Made by a program: the position numbers and the translations under genes
Shown: one piece after another, positions 11,698 to 22,528 of the stretch
Numbering within the stretch: the stretch's first letter is position 1
How the letters are laid out: every line of letters starts with the position of its first letter
Notes under the pieces: generated by a model
Seen by the model: only the letters and a program-made list of their open reading frames with translations
What the model was told of the DNA's origin: nothing
The model's database searches: none
DNA from: Serinus canaria
Lineage: Eukaryota; Chordata; Aves; Passeriformes; Fringillidae
Direction: 5' to 3'
NCBI RefSeq assembly: GCF_022539315.1
Contig: NC_066331.1
Span: 11,254,015 to 11,318,014 of the forward strand
DNA: 64,000 bases

Positions 11698-12179
11698 AGC
11701 TCAATTCCCCTTTGGCCATGTTCTTGGACCTCCAAGAAACCAATGTCAAACTAAATAGATGTGACACAAGTCAGCTAATTATCCTGAGCTCTAATTGAAT
11801 TATAAGGCATGACTTTACAGCTGCTTGCTCCAAATCCCACATATTCCTGCCTGGCAGAGGGTAATTTACTGGTGCAGCAGACACAGTGAGGGCGTGGAGG
11901 TGTGGGTGGGCAGGCTGGGCTCGGGACCTTCCAGGGGCTGCTCCGGGCTGAGGAGGCCGAGTGCCATCTCAGAGGGGCAGGTTGGTGCTGCTGGTGCCTG
12001 AGGACAAATTGCAGAGCCACGACCAAGTGCCCTGAGGCGCTGAACTGAGTGCAACAGAGGGGGAACTCTGACACACAAATGGCCGTGTTTGTCTCCGTGC
12101 TCAGATAAATCAGTTCTCTGCTTTTCCTCACTGCAGGCACAGGCAGTTTGTGCAGCAGCTGCCTGAAAGGAAATTTACT

Positions 12180-12330
12180 GGACAATTAAAAGTGCTGACT
12201 TTCAAGCAGCGCTCTCAAGGTGGAGTTGAAAATTATTGGGTGTGAAATGCAAATAGATTTAACAGTTTTACTGCTATTTATATGACATTCACCCATTCCC
12301 AGCTATTTTCCTCCCTTTTTTTTCGCTCTG
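12180..12330. promoter_or_regulatory. candidate conserved non-coding block
   Basis: Contains GGACAATTAAAAGTG, AAATTATTGGGTGTGAAATG, a CAAATAGATTTAACAG segment and TGCTATTTATATGACATTC, followed by a T-run (12316-12323). It is AT-rich against GC-rich neighbours, non-repetitive and without an open frame. This is a composition-based guess at a regulatory element. Confidence 0.2.
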
Positions 12331-12477
12331 ATTTTAAACGGTCCCAACTCTCCCAGGCTTTAACAATCTCAGACACAGGCAGTATAACCTGGAGCACCCT
12401 GCAGGGCTCAACAAACCCAGATCAGTGGTGTGTGCTGTGAGGGAGGGTGGGGGAAAGTAAAAGCTATCCCACTCCCT

Positions 12478-12620
12478 AACAAAATATTAATTTAGAATTA
12501 AGCTGATAATTACATTCAGCTTTGGGTCTGCTCCACAACCCTCTGAGGCAGTTCTTATTCAATCAGCTTTTGGCCCGCACCCAACAAACCTCCAACTTCA
12601 ATAATCACAAATTGACCAAA
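12478..12620. promoter_or_regulatory. candidate conserved non-coding block with TAAT cores
   Basis: Closely spaced homeodomain-type cores: ATATTAATTTAGAATTAAGC, CTGATAATTACATTCAGC and TCAATAATCACAAATTG, with TTCTTATTCAATCAGC between them. The block lacks repeats and open frames. The density of TAAT/ATTA cores over about 140 bp is the only evidence. Confidence 0.22.
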
Positions 12621-13833
12621 CTAGCTGGTCTCCAGCTCTAGGAAAACCTTCCCTGAGGAGGGATGTGGGAAACCCACAGCGTGGCAGTGCTCAGGTTCCA
12701 GAGCAATTTTGTTCCCATGGGCATTCCCATGGCATACCCGCTTTCCCTGGTGTTCCCTGAGGTTCAGGGTGATCTATCAGAGCTAGGATGGAGTTTTTAT
12801 GGGTTTAATTCCCTGCCTGATAAGTAAATTAATGACCAAAACAGGCCATGCCTTAATTAAAGATCGACTGTTAAGATCAGTAAAGCAAGATAGTCTCAGG
12901 TTGGCCAGGCAAGGCCCTGGAAGGGTTGTAAAGGAAGGGGGAAAAGTGGAAAGCAGTGGGGGAAGCAAAGTGAAGCAACCCCTCCAGAGGCTCCAGCACT
13001 GAGAATCAGGAGTTTGATGGCTTTTGGCCTGCAGGGCTTCTTGATGAAGGGCAAGTATCCATTGTTCCTGTCTAATTCCTCCTGGATCTCACTCAGTAAA
13101 AGGTGCTGCTGAAATGTTTCCTACAGAGAGGTTTTTTCTTGTAATGGACCTCTTATATCCGGAATATCTGGTGCTGTAAGATTTACCACTCCTAGGGAGG
13201 GATATTTGCTGCTCAGACATTTCAGGTGGTTGTGTGGGGTCTGTTGTACCAAAAAAACTCTGCCTCAACCTCATTTGGAGCCAAATGTACACATTTGTTG
13301 TTTATACTACTGCTTCTGTGCTTGTGACCTTCATTATCTTCTGCCAAGGGGATCAACAACCTCCCGTTCCAGACTCTTCGTCCCTATCTCATCTGGGAAA
13401 TAATATTTGTTATGTTTAAACATTCCCGTGGCTGAATTCCACTCTCATGTTTGTGGGTGCAGTTTGTGTCAGTAGCATGTTCAGGTAGGCACAAATATCT
13501 GTCCATGCAGCTCACCTGTCCTGTCCCCCCCGTGGCCTGGGCTTTGCACAGTGAGCTCTAACAGATGGATTTACCCACTCCAGAGTCTGTACAAAGCTCA
13601 CCCCTTTGCCTCCCTCTTTGTGGAGACCTGTATTCATTTTGCTGGATTTCTTTCCCATCTCTTTGAATGTAGCCCTGGTGAGAAGGATTTGGCAGACGAG
13701 TGTTCAAGTAGAACCATAAACTTGATTTGTCCTGATTAAGTCTCACCAAAGGTCTCCCATACCACCACAGGCAGCAGCACAGCCCCTGCCCCACCTGCAC
13801 GGGATGGGGCCCAGCTCGGGAGGACAGGGAGAT

Positions 13834-14048
13834 GGAGCAGTGAGCCCCAAGGAGGCACCAGGATGAACAGAGGGATGGAGCAGTGAGCCCTGAGGAGGCA
13901 CCAGGATGAACAGAGGGATGGAGCAGTGAGCCCTGAGGAGGCACCAGGAGGAGCAGAGGGAAGGAGCAGTGAGCCCCGAGGAGGCACCAGGATGAACAGA
14001 GGGATGGAGCAGTGAGCCCTGAGGAGGCACCAGGATCAGCAGAGGGAA
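13834..14048. repeat. 43-bp minisatellite, five units, derived from CR1 sequence
   Basis: The word GGAGCAG recurs at 13834, 13877, 13920, 13963, 14006 and 14049, an exact 43-bp period for five units; the sixth occurrence enters the CR1 body. Each unit carries GAGGCACCAGGATGAACAGA or close variants. The same text, AAGGCACCAGGATGAGCAGA, is part of the CR1 copy at 30676-31171, where the equivalent segment occurs once. Units 3 and 5 differ slightly (AGGAGGAGC, AGGATCAGC). The period is not a multiple of three, so the antisense open frames of 83-181 codons here simply shift phase through the repeat. Confidence 0.93.
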
Positions 14049-14508
14049 GGAGCAGCTCTGCTGGGAGGAAAGCCTGGGAGAGTTTGAGGATTGGTCAGTC
14101 TGGAAAAGAGAAGCTTTGGGGTGACCTGATTGAGGCATTTCAGTACTGGAAGAAGTCTCCAAGGAACATGGAGAGAGACAATTTACAGGAGCCTGGAGTG
14201 CCAGGACAAGGGGGAAAGGCTTCACACTGCCAGAGGGCAGGGTTAGATGGGGTACTGGGGAGAAATCCTTCCCTGGCAGGATTCCCATCCCAGGGTGGGC
14301 AGGCCCTGGCCCAGGGTGCCCAGAGCAGCTGGGGCTGCCCCTGGATCCCTGTCAGCGCCCAAGGCCAGGCTGGACACTGGGGCTGGAGCAGCCTGGGACA
14401 GGGGAAGGTGTCCCTGGGACAGTGGGAGGTGTCCCTGCCATGGCAGGAGGGTGGAATGAAATGGGCTTTAGGGTTCCACCCAACCCCAGCCATTCTGGGA
14501 TTCTCTGG
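14049..14508 (+). mobile_element. CR1 LINE copy continuing from the minisatellite
   Basis: Typical CR1 order: GGAGCAGCTCTGCTGGGAGG, a GTCAGTCTGGAAAAGAGAAG block, GCTTTGGGGTGACCTGATTG, GGAGTGCCAGGACAAGGGGG, GGCCCAGGGTGCCCAGAGCA, AAGGCCAGGCTGGACACTGG, GTCCCTGCCATGGCAGGAGG, and the CCATTCTGGGATTCT end. Inside it a 21-bp segment is tandemly duplicated (14395-14415 and 14416-14436, both beginning GGGACAG and ending GTGTCCCT, with two differences), a small rearrangement absent from the other copies here. There is no coding capacity for the CR1 proteins. Confidence 0.95.
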
Positions 14509-15654
14509 GTGCTCCTGCTGTGTGGCTCTTTTGCTCAGGAGCCTCACAAGCCAAGGTCTGGTGTTCCCAGACACCGAGAAAAGGCCTGCTCAGGAAACCT
14601 GGCTGAAGGCAGTGGCCTCTCCATCAAGAAATGAGGATTGAATTGTTTCCTGCACGCAGGAATCCCTGGGCACACACACACAGAGTTTCCTGCCGCGTGT
14701 CGGGCGCTGTTGGGTGCAGCTCCCAAATCTCGGGGCCCCCTGCAGTGCCAGCCTGGCATCAGAGCTGCCTGGCAGGGTGGCACAGCTCTGTGCCTGCCCA
14801 GGAGCCCTGTGGCTACCTCTTGCCCTCCACGGGAAAGGCTCTGCCCACCTGTGCCAGGGCACAGCCAGGCGTGGGCCCGGCTGAGTGGGGTTTTGGTGAA
14901 GATGAATGAAAGGGACCACGAATGAAAGGTGAGAGCAGGGCTCTGGCTCTAAGGGCTCTCCTAGCTGCCAGCTGTGCAGGGACTGGGGGGGCTCTTTGCT
15001 GTCATGGGGAAACGGGAGCACCCCAAACCTACTGTGGATGTTCCAAACGGGGCTGCAGTTCCCAAATCCCTGAATAAGTGAAGGGGAAGCTGAAGAATGG
15101 TTGAAATTACAGGATGGACAGCATAAATAAGGGCCAAGGGTTTCTCCTCTACACCACGGTACCTCTGGATTAATTCCATGGGCTCTTGTGGTGAAACAAA
15201 GCCAGTGCAAATGAAAAGAGAGTTGGGCTCCTCATAAATACACATAAACCTACGTATATAAATGTGTCAATAACTGTATGACATTATTTTGCTGTCAAAC
15301 AGTGTTCTTTAATTCCTTGCCTGTGTTCCCTAGCTGGATGGGAATCCAGCATGACTAGATTTTAACAGATCCCATACTGGCTTCTTGGTGGAAAGAAAAA
15401 AAAAAAAAAAAAGTCTTTATCTTTTCCTGTTTTGCTTTTCCCAGAAAGAAGGATTTGAAAATAACATCATGTTTGGATTGCATGCAATTTTGTATTAACC
15501 AGAACAAATTAACACAAACTTCAGGACATGGTCCAAGTAGGGTAGAAAATAAAAGAAAGGAAAGACATAGCAGGGCTAAAGGGTTGCCTGGGGCATGGGA
15601 TTTCACAGCTGCTGAAATTCCAAATTGGGAATCTGTACCATAGGGTGCAGGGTA
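14509..15654. other. unique sequence with a 17-A run, no gene
   Basis: GC-rich at first, then AT-rich. An uninterrupted A17 run sits at 15396-15412 after a GAAAG; no retroelement body precedes it in recognisable form. An open frame of 206 codons on the - strand (14590-15210) overlaps several others and has no domain I recognise. Confidence 0.5.
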
Positions 15655-15870
15655 CTATATTTTTTCTATTTTATTTTAATAGATGGAATTTTAAAAGATT
15701 TCGTTTCAAATGTCATGTTGATTCATTTCATTTTGAGTTTTATATTAAAACACTAATTGTATTACATACAAATGTTGACATTCTCTTAATATATTAATAC
15801 ATTAATATTGTGGGATAATGTAACAGTCAATGCAAAATAAATGGAAATAACAGTGCACGAACTGAATGTG
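15655..15870. other. very AT-rich block
   Basis: About 215 bp with long A/T stretches such as TTTTATTTTAATAGATGG and CTTAATATATTAATACATTA. It is non-repetitive except for locally repeated TTAATA words. It may be a matrix-attachment-like or regulatory AT-rich element, or just neutral sequence. No open frame. Confidence 0.4.
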
Positions 15871-18159
15871 TGAGTCCAAAAGAAACTGAAATTTCTCATG
15901 GCCTCAGACATTTTCACAATTTGTTTCTGCCTCTTATTTCATCTGTTCTTCCCACTTTGGGTCAGTTTAAACTACCTCAGAGAGAGCCACAAGGAATAAA
16001 AATCTTACAGGTTGTACTGATTCCCACACATCCTCCCACATCATGATTTGTGACAGAATTTGGCTGTCGTGAAGTACCCACTAACACTTATTTTGTATGA
16101 AGATCTAGAGCTGGTTTGAAAGAGGGTCCCTTCCATCTCATGGAAAATATGTTCACATTTTTCCTAAATTTTTTAATAGAACTAAAAAGAAAAAAATATT
16201 TTGGCCTCTTGGTCTTCCAAAAACAAATAGTTTTTTTTTTCATCTGAATCCTTGAAATCTGTTGCCAAAACCCCAAAGCTTTTGGATTTTTGTTCAGAAA
16301 ATAATACAATTAAGTTTTGAGGTATTCTTTTGGCATGAAAACAACATTTTGAGGTGAGCAGATGCTTTCTGTTGAAAAATGTCATCTTGTCAAAAGTGCA
16401 GTCTCCCTTCTCAAAGGACATTAATGCCAGAAAATATTCCATCAGCTCTGCAGCCTCCCTCCTCCCCTCCCAGGGAGAGCGACACGGTGACTGCTTTTTA
16501 ACAGATGAGCTTTCCAAGAACAGTTACTGGGAATCAGGAATTTCTGATCCTATCAGAGCTTGGTGCACAGGATTCCAAAAGGAGCCAGTCTCACACTCCA
16601 AACCATGGCACCCACCTCTAATATGGCTCACTCTCAATAAAGTGATCCCACACTCCAGTGCAGTTCCTCTGTTATAAATATAAATTTCCTTGGTGGGACA
16701 TTGCGGTTGCTTTAAGAAGCTGGAAGACATCAGAGCATCGCATTCCAAGCTTGGCATTGAGCAAGAAGCCACCAGAATTAAATCAAAGTGCTTCTTTCTG
16801 GCAGGCAAATCATGTGTAATGAAAATTCCAGCCTTGATCCCGTGCCAGGGGGAGGCAGCAGATCCAGTGCATGCCTAACCCCTCCCAAAGCCCAGTCCCT
16901 CCGTCCTGCCCGGGATGCCAGCTGCCAGGAGTACAAAGGATGAAAACAGCCTGCCAGACACAGCAAACCAAAGTGCTCCCTTCATTAAGAGCAGTTTATT
17001 ACTCTCTTCCAGCTCCACCCATGAGCAAATCCAGCCTGCTCCGTCATGTTGGGACTAATGAAGGGAGGCTGACTGCTCATGGTGAGCTTGGCATTCCAGG
17101 AAAGCTTTGGAGATGTCTCCCCCACCCAGGACCTGACTGGATTGCTCCCTCAGAAGATGCACATCCTTGGTCTCCACAGTCCCAAAGCCAAAATCCAGTG
17201 GGGCTGGATGGAGAACCGAGAAGGAACATCACCAGGAGGAGGCTGAGTTTGGAGAGGAGGCAGGTTCACCAGGCTGCCTTACTGTCTCTCAGTCACAAAG
17301 GTCTGAGTAAAATCAGTCATCAAGAGGAAGCAAAGCTGCCCTTCTCCAAAGAAAAACAGTTTCAATGTGGCATTTCCAGCTCAGCTGGAGCTGTGGGGCT
17401 GTGCCTGACCGTGTGCTGTGCCCACCCAGGCAGCTCCCACTGTGAGGGATGCAAGGCCCAGCTACTTGGACAGTGCAGGGCCTCAAATGTCACCCACCCC
17501 CGAGACAGAGGCATCACACCGTCAAAAACAGTACGTGGGGAGTTCATGTTGGAGAGCAAATTCAGATCAGCTGCCTTTGGATGCTGGCACGCTGAGAATT
17601 GCCATCCCACTGGTTAATCTCCTCCATTCCCTTATCTTCCATCTACAAGAAAACCAGACCCTCGCACACCTTCATGGCTTGTCCCACCACCCTCTCCCTC
17701 CTCAGTCATCTGAGCCTGACCCAGGCCAGCTGATGGGACAGGGGAGAAAAACCTTCAGTTAGATGGAAAAATCACACCTTGCCTTCATACATTTTGTGTC
17801 TCCAGAGCAACACCTCTGAGGCTATGGAATTGCTCCAAGGAACAGAAATGAGGGTAAAAAAGCCAGCCTTTCCTGCTTCCTTACCCCGATGTAACTGCAG
17901 ATAAAAGCTTGGGAATATTGCTACAGTGCTGGGTTTGGTGGGGAGAAGAGAGGGTTTTGAAATGGCTCAGCCCTGTTTTCTTAGGGACTGTGGTGAGAAC
18001 AACACTGAGTGCTTTTGAAGGTGCCATTCAGCACTGAACAAGAAAGTGAAGCTTTGAAAATGCTGAACAAATAAAGGGACCTTTAAGATTTTTATTTGAA
18101 AGTTGGAAGAGCAGCATATCCCGATTAGTGAACACCCTCTTTAGAAACACCAGCAGCTG
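15871..18159. other. unique sequence, longest non-repeat open frame, no gene assigned
   Basis: Holds the longest open frame outside repeats, 248 codons on the + strand (16871-17617). The product is Ser/Pro/Gln/His-rich in places, lacks hydrophobic-core periodicity and matches no family I know. A second frame overlaps its 3' part and an antisense frame covers the same DNA. I judge it a chance frame, but it would be the first non-repeat ORF to test by transcript evidence. Confidence 0.45.
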
Positions 18160-18270
18160 CCTTGATCTATACATTTAATACAAGAAATGTGGCCATTAAA
18201 TAATTAATGTCTATAAGTGCCTAGCTATGAAAATGCAAAATGAAATATTAAATAGAGCTGGTACCAAATG
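18160..18270. promoter_or_regulatory. candidate conserved non-coding block
   Basis: AT-rich, non-repetitive and flanked by ordinary DNA: ATACATTTAATACAAG, GGCCATTAAATAATTAATG, GAAAATGCAAAATGAAATAT and TTAAATAGAGCTGGTACC occur in succession. ATGCAAA is close to an octamer/POU core and the ATTA/TAAT words are homeodomain-like. Inferred from composition only. Confidence 0.25.
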
Positions 18271-21200
18271 GAAGGACTGGAAGGGAAGGAATGAGAGCCG
18301 TGTCATTCGCTATTCCCAGGAAACAGCCCCAAGGATCTGGAGCAGAATGAAGGGTTTGGGAGCAGAAGCAAAGGTGGGTCACCGATATTATTGTCAGCAG
18401 CCCTGACCCTTCACAAACTGAGGAGATAAAGCCCTCCCAGCAGTGATTGCCTTGCTCTCTGTGCCAAATTCAGCCCAAATTTCATGGAGTCACAGCACAG
18501 CTGTGCTACAGCACCTCCTGAGCTACAAGATCTGCAGCTGGAAATAAATAATGAAGAGTGCAACTCATGGAGATAACAGCACAGGCTGAGAAGTGTGTTC
18601 AGCCTCCCTTCCCATCCCTTCAGGAGATCCTGATCCACTCCTGATGGAGAGGATGCTTTGGAGTGACCTGAGAGTAACCAGCCTTAGGTCAGAACAAGCC
18701 ATTTCCCTTATCACTGCTGGCAAGAGCTGGGCTTGCTAATTGTGTCAGGACTGAGGCAGCCCAGGCAGGATGTTGATATGGCTATCAGGAGTGTTCAGTG
18801 CAATAAACAGTTTGGAAGTGAAGTTCAACCTCACACTCCAGAGCTCAAGCTAATGGCTATTAGAAACTGAGGCAAATTTAGTGAGGGTTACAGATCACCA
18901 CGTTCTGTCCTCTCCAGGCATTCTATATCTTTGCCTGCCAGAAGCAGCAGTTTCAGGAAGAATATTTTTTTCAGGTTTTCCTGGATATTCCTTCTGAGAT
19001 TCACTTGGGATGGTGGGGGCAGGGATAGTCCTGTGTTTCTGCTTTTGCAGGTATCCTGATCAGAGCAGATGTGCTGTGTTCCCAGCCAGGCTGACGACTA
19101 GCAAGACACAAATGCTGTGTCAGGTGGTAGACCCAACAGTTCTGGTGAATGCTGGCCTCTCCACAAGTGCCTGTCAGCCTCCAGAGGGGCTGGGCAGGAG
19201 CCCCACAGCCCACATCTGCCTGGGAAACCCTCAGCAAAGGAGCAGCAGTGCTGGGTACTGGCAGCCAAAGGGAAAACTCCAGGTTTGACACCTCTGTTCC
19301 CATGCCTAAACTGCTCTCTCTGCTCTCACAAAGGGCTGCTTCATGGTACAGAAATTCCTGACCTACCAAGTGGACTTTGGTTTCCACCTGTACGTTGGGA
19401 TACTCCCTGGAGAGACTGCCCTGGCATTCTCTGCCCCCAGGAATTGTCACCACCAGCAAATAATAACAGGGAGAGGAGAAAATGCAGATACACAGGAGGA
19501 AAAGCTTGTAAAACAAGGAGATTTTGTTTTTTATGTGGGACAGCTTTTTCCAGCAGGCAGAGGAGCTGATCTCCACATTGGATTTTCAGGGAAAATTTAA
19601 GACATTATGTTGACCACGAGCAGAATTTACCAGCCCTTGGTCCAGGGCAGCTCTCCCTCACTTGGGTTTTATAGCCCAATTCAGCACATCAAAAATGCTT
19701 CCTTGAAAATCAGAAGAGACTTTCATCTGACTCATTTCATAACATGGGGCCACATTTACAGCTGGCTGAAATGTCCACAAGCCAAACCCAGCAAACTTAC
19801 AAACAGCTCAGATATGTCCTGTGCAGCTTGAAAATGGGAATCTCCTTCACGTGATGCCCTCCAAATCCTCACTGTGAGGAAAGTTGGAATGCTCTCAATC
19901 ATCCCCAGCCAACTATATATTCAGTATTTTCTGTGTTTATTTCCAGCTCCAGGATTAAGCAAAGAACCCAGCCCTGTGACGTCCATGCAATTAAATGTAT
20001 CATTTTCCCATCGAGTGCCTGGCTGTGCCAAGCTGAGCAGCTCAGATCCCTTTGCCATATGGAACGAATCTGCCTGCACAGGACTCGAACGTGACAATCA
20101 GAAATGGGATGGATTTGCCCCCAGCCCCCACGAGCAGCGAAGAAGCCTGGAAGCCTCCAGTAGGGCTGGGAGGATTGTGCTGTATTAGCAGAACTAAAGG
20201 TAAACTGGAGCTCAACCAGGAGCTTTGACTGATTGTCCTCAGGGGAGGTGGTGTGAGGGACCCATAAGGAGGTTTCTGCTCAAGTCTTCCCATCTTAAGC
20301 AGGCCCAATGGTCTTGTGAGCTCCAGGGAAGCTGCCGGGACCCTGCTTAGGGAGCTCCCTCCGGCCACATCCTGGCAGAAAGGTTAAAAATCTGAGAAAT
20401 TGCAGAGTGGCCAGTTCCCAGGGCCATTCAGCTGGTGCTTCCCTAGGCACCTCTCAGACATGAGGTGAATCCTGATCCTTTTAGAGCCACGAGAGCTCCA
20501 GTTCAAAGCTGTCCAACACACAGTTCCCAAAAGGCAGTGGAATGTACCAAGCTTTGCTCCCTGCCCCCTTTACTAAAGCAGAAGATGCTGTCTAAATCAG
20601 CTCCATGAAGGTTGAGCTGTAAAGGAAGTGCTTGGCACTCTCAAAGAGCACAGAGAGACTTCCCTTTTCCCAGAGTTACTGCAGGCCCTGCTTGTCTCAT
20701 GCCCATCTTCCAGCTGATGATCTCTGGGGCCAGCAGGACACTGCTCTGCAGGACAGGCTGTGCTACCTGGGCTGAGCAGGGCAGTTCCTTTCACAGCCAC
20801 GGATATTAGAGAGGAATTGAACCTGAGCCCCTCTGCCCTTGCTGAACCACATCTGACCTTCTCTTTTGCAGCCTCCTGAGATTACCTTGATCTTCTCCAT
20901 GTTCCCACTGCTCCCAAGGTTAGGTTACACCCTCAGTTCTGGACTCTGTTTTAAGTCTCCCATGAATCCCAGTGTCAGATCTCACACAGCTATCTCAGGA
21001 ATGTGGCCAGGCTGATCTCCATGCTTACTCAAGGTGACATTGATTCATTCTCCCTTTCACTGCCCCAATTACTTTCTGAGAATATGCTTCATAACAACCT
21101 TGCTCATCCTCCACCTCCACAGTTCCCATCCCTGACCTCCACCTGTGTCAGCCTATGGGCTTTAGGATTTTCTCATTGATAGAACATGCAGCCAGAGGCA

Positions 21201-22266
21201 CTCGGAGTTTGGGAATAGGCAGAGAAGTTACATTTAGAGACGTGTTCAAAGTCAGGTTTTGAACTGAGGTTCTACACTCCAATTATTTCCTTTGCACACA
21301 CCAGGCAGCAACTGGGCATATCTCCAGGGAAGGCACACGAGCTGGAATGGGAGGACCATCCCCAGATTCAGAGCCCAAGAACCACCCAAAGGGGAGCGTT
21401 TGCATCTAAGGTGATTTGCAAGAAGTTGCTCCCTATGCCAGCCCCCTCATATGGGACTACAGGCTGCTCATGTCCTGGACCCACAGCCCCTGGTGAGAGT
21501 CCGTGCCCGAGGCAATGCTGAAAAGAAACACCTCTGCTTAACCACTGAGCTGATCTATTTATACTTGTGGCTGAAAGGTGTTCAGGCAAAAGACAAAGGT
21601 TTATAAAACTTCCAGGTCTTTGTTTTTGTCCAGTTTCAGCAGAGAGCTTAAATAAAGGATTCTGCTTTGGAAAAACTAAAAACAGCAAGAGAAAAAAAAT
21701 AGACAGATAGACATCTGGAGGGCTGAACAAAGCCCTCTCCTGAGGCTGACCTAGTTAGAGTGTTTGGGGAGAGCCTTGCAGTCCTGTTCAGCAGGAGGAA
21801 CAAGCAGCTGAGGGCTGAGCTCAGCCTGGCAGCAAAGAAGCAGCCCTCACCACAGCAGCCCTGCACCTTTCCACCAGGTCTCCATCTGATCATGGGCACC
21901 AAGAGCTGCAAGCCCTCTCTCCATCATGGGAATGGCAGCTTGAGGCAGGTGCCCTTCCCAGTGATGCCAGGAGATCCCAGATAATTCATGGCAGGTTTAT
22001 ATGGCACCTCCAGGGCTGACTGATGTGCTCATGGCTCACAAAGGGCAGCTGTCCCCAGCACAGCCCCGTGGCTCCCTCTGAGGCTCCTGTGCACCAGCAA
22101 GAGTGAGGACAAGCCCCTGGGCAGTGCCTCAGCCCGGGGAGCCAGCCACAGCAGCCCTGCTACCTCCTGCTCCACTCGTGGCCCTGCAGACACAAGTCCT
22201 GGGAAGGTGACACATCACACCACGGCCGTGGGCAAGTCAAAGAAATGACTTTTTACATAGGAATAT
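18271..22266. other. 4 kb of unique sequence, no gene recognised
   Basis: Ordinary mixed-composition DNA. Open frames of 191 codons (- strand, 19001-19576) and 150 codons (+ strand, 19117-19569) lie opposite each other; neither product has a recognisable domain, so at most one could be real and probably neither is. No CR1, microsatellite or strong palindrome seen. Confidence 0.5.
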
Positions 22267-22528
22267 GGTGACAGGACAAGGGAGGATGATTTTAAATGAA
22301 AAGAGAAGGGATTTAGATTTCCTCAGAGGGTGGGCAGGCCCTGGCACAGGGTGCCCAGAGCAGCTGGGGATGCCCCTGGATCCCTGACAGTGCCCAAGGC
22401 CAGGCTGGACAGGGCTGGGAGCAGCCTGGGACAGGGGAAGGTGTCCCTGCCATGGCAGGGGGATGGAAGGAGATGAACTTTAAGGTCCCTTCCAACCTAA
22501 ATCACTCTGGGATTCTGTGATTCTGTGA
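22267..22528 (+). mobile_element. CR1 LINE 3' fragment with intact tail
   Basis: Begins at the GGTGACAGGACAAGGGAGG block and runs through GGCCCTGGCACAGGGTGCCC, AAGGCCAGGCTGGACAGGGC, GTCCCTGCCATGGCAGGGGG and TCCCTTCCAACCTAAATCAC to a clean tail of GATTCTGTGATTCTGTGA. This is one of the better preserved 3' ends in the window and supports the avian CR1 assignment. It is 5'-truncated, about 260 bp. Confidence 0.95.

Larger units (their letters stand above)
11698..13833. other. unique sequence, no gene recognised
   Basis: Two AT-rich candidate regulatory blocks (12180-12330 and 12478-12620) are embedded in otherwise unremarkable DNA. Open frames up to 136 codons (- strand, 11775-12185) overlap a shorter frame in another phase and give no domain. 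No CR1 is seen until the minisatellite at 13834. Confidence 0.5.

Noticed and set aside
13558..14288. Antisense frames of 83-181 codons with repeated Ser/Cys/Leu text
   Set aside because: They read through the 43-bp minisatellite and antisense CR1; the same text shifts frame from unit to unit.
15396..15412. A17 run as the poly(A) tail of a processed pseudogene
   Set aside because: The upstream sequence shows no coding text or recognisable retrocopy, and no flanking duplication is apparent.
16871..17617. 248-codon + strand frame, the longest outside repeats
   Set aside because: No domain, no splice framing, unremarkable composition and overlapping frames on both strands. At this base composition one such frame in 64 kb is plausible by chance.
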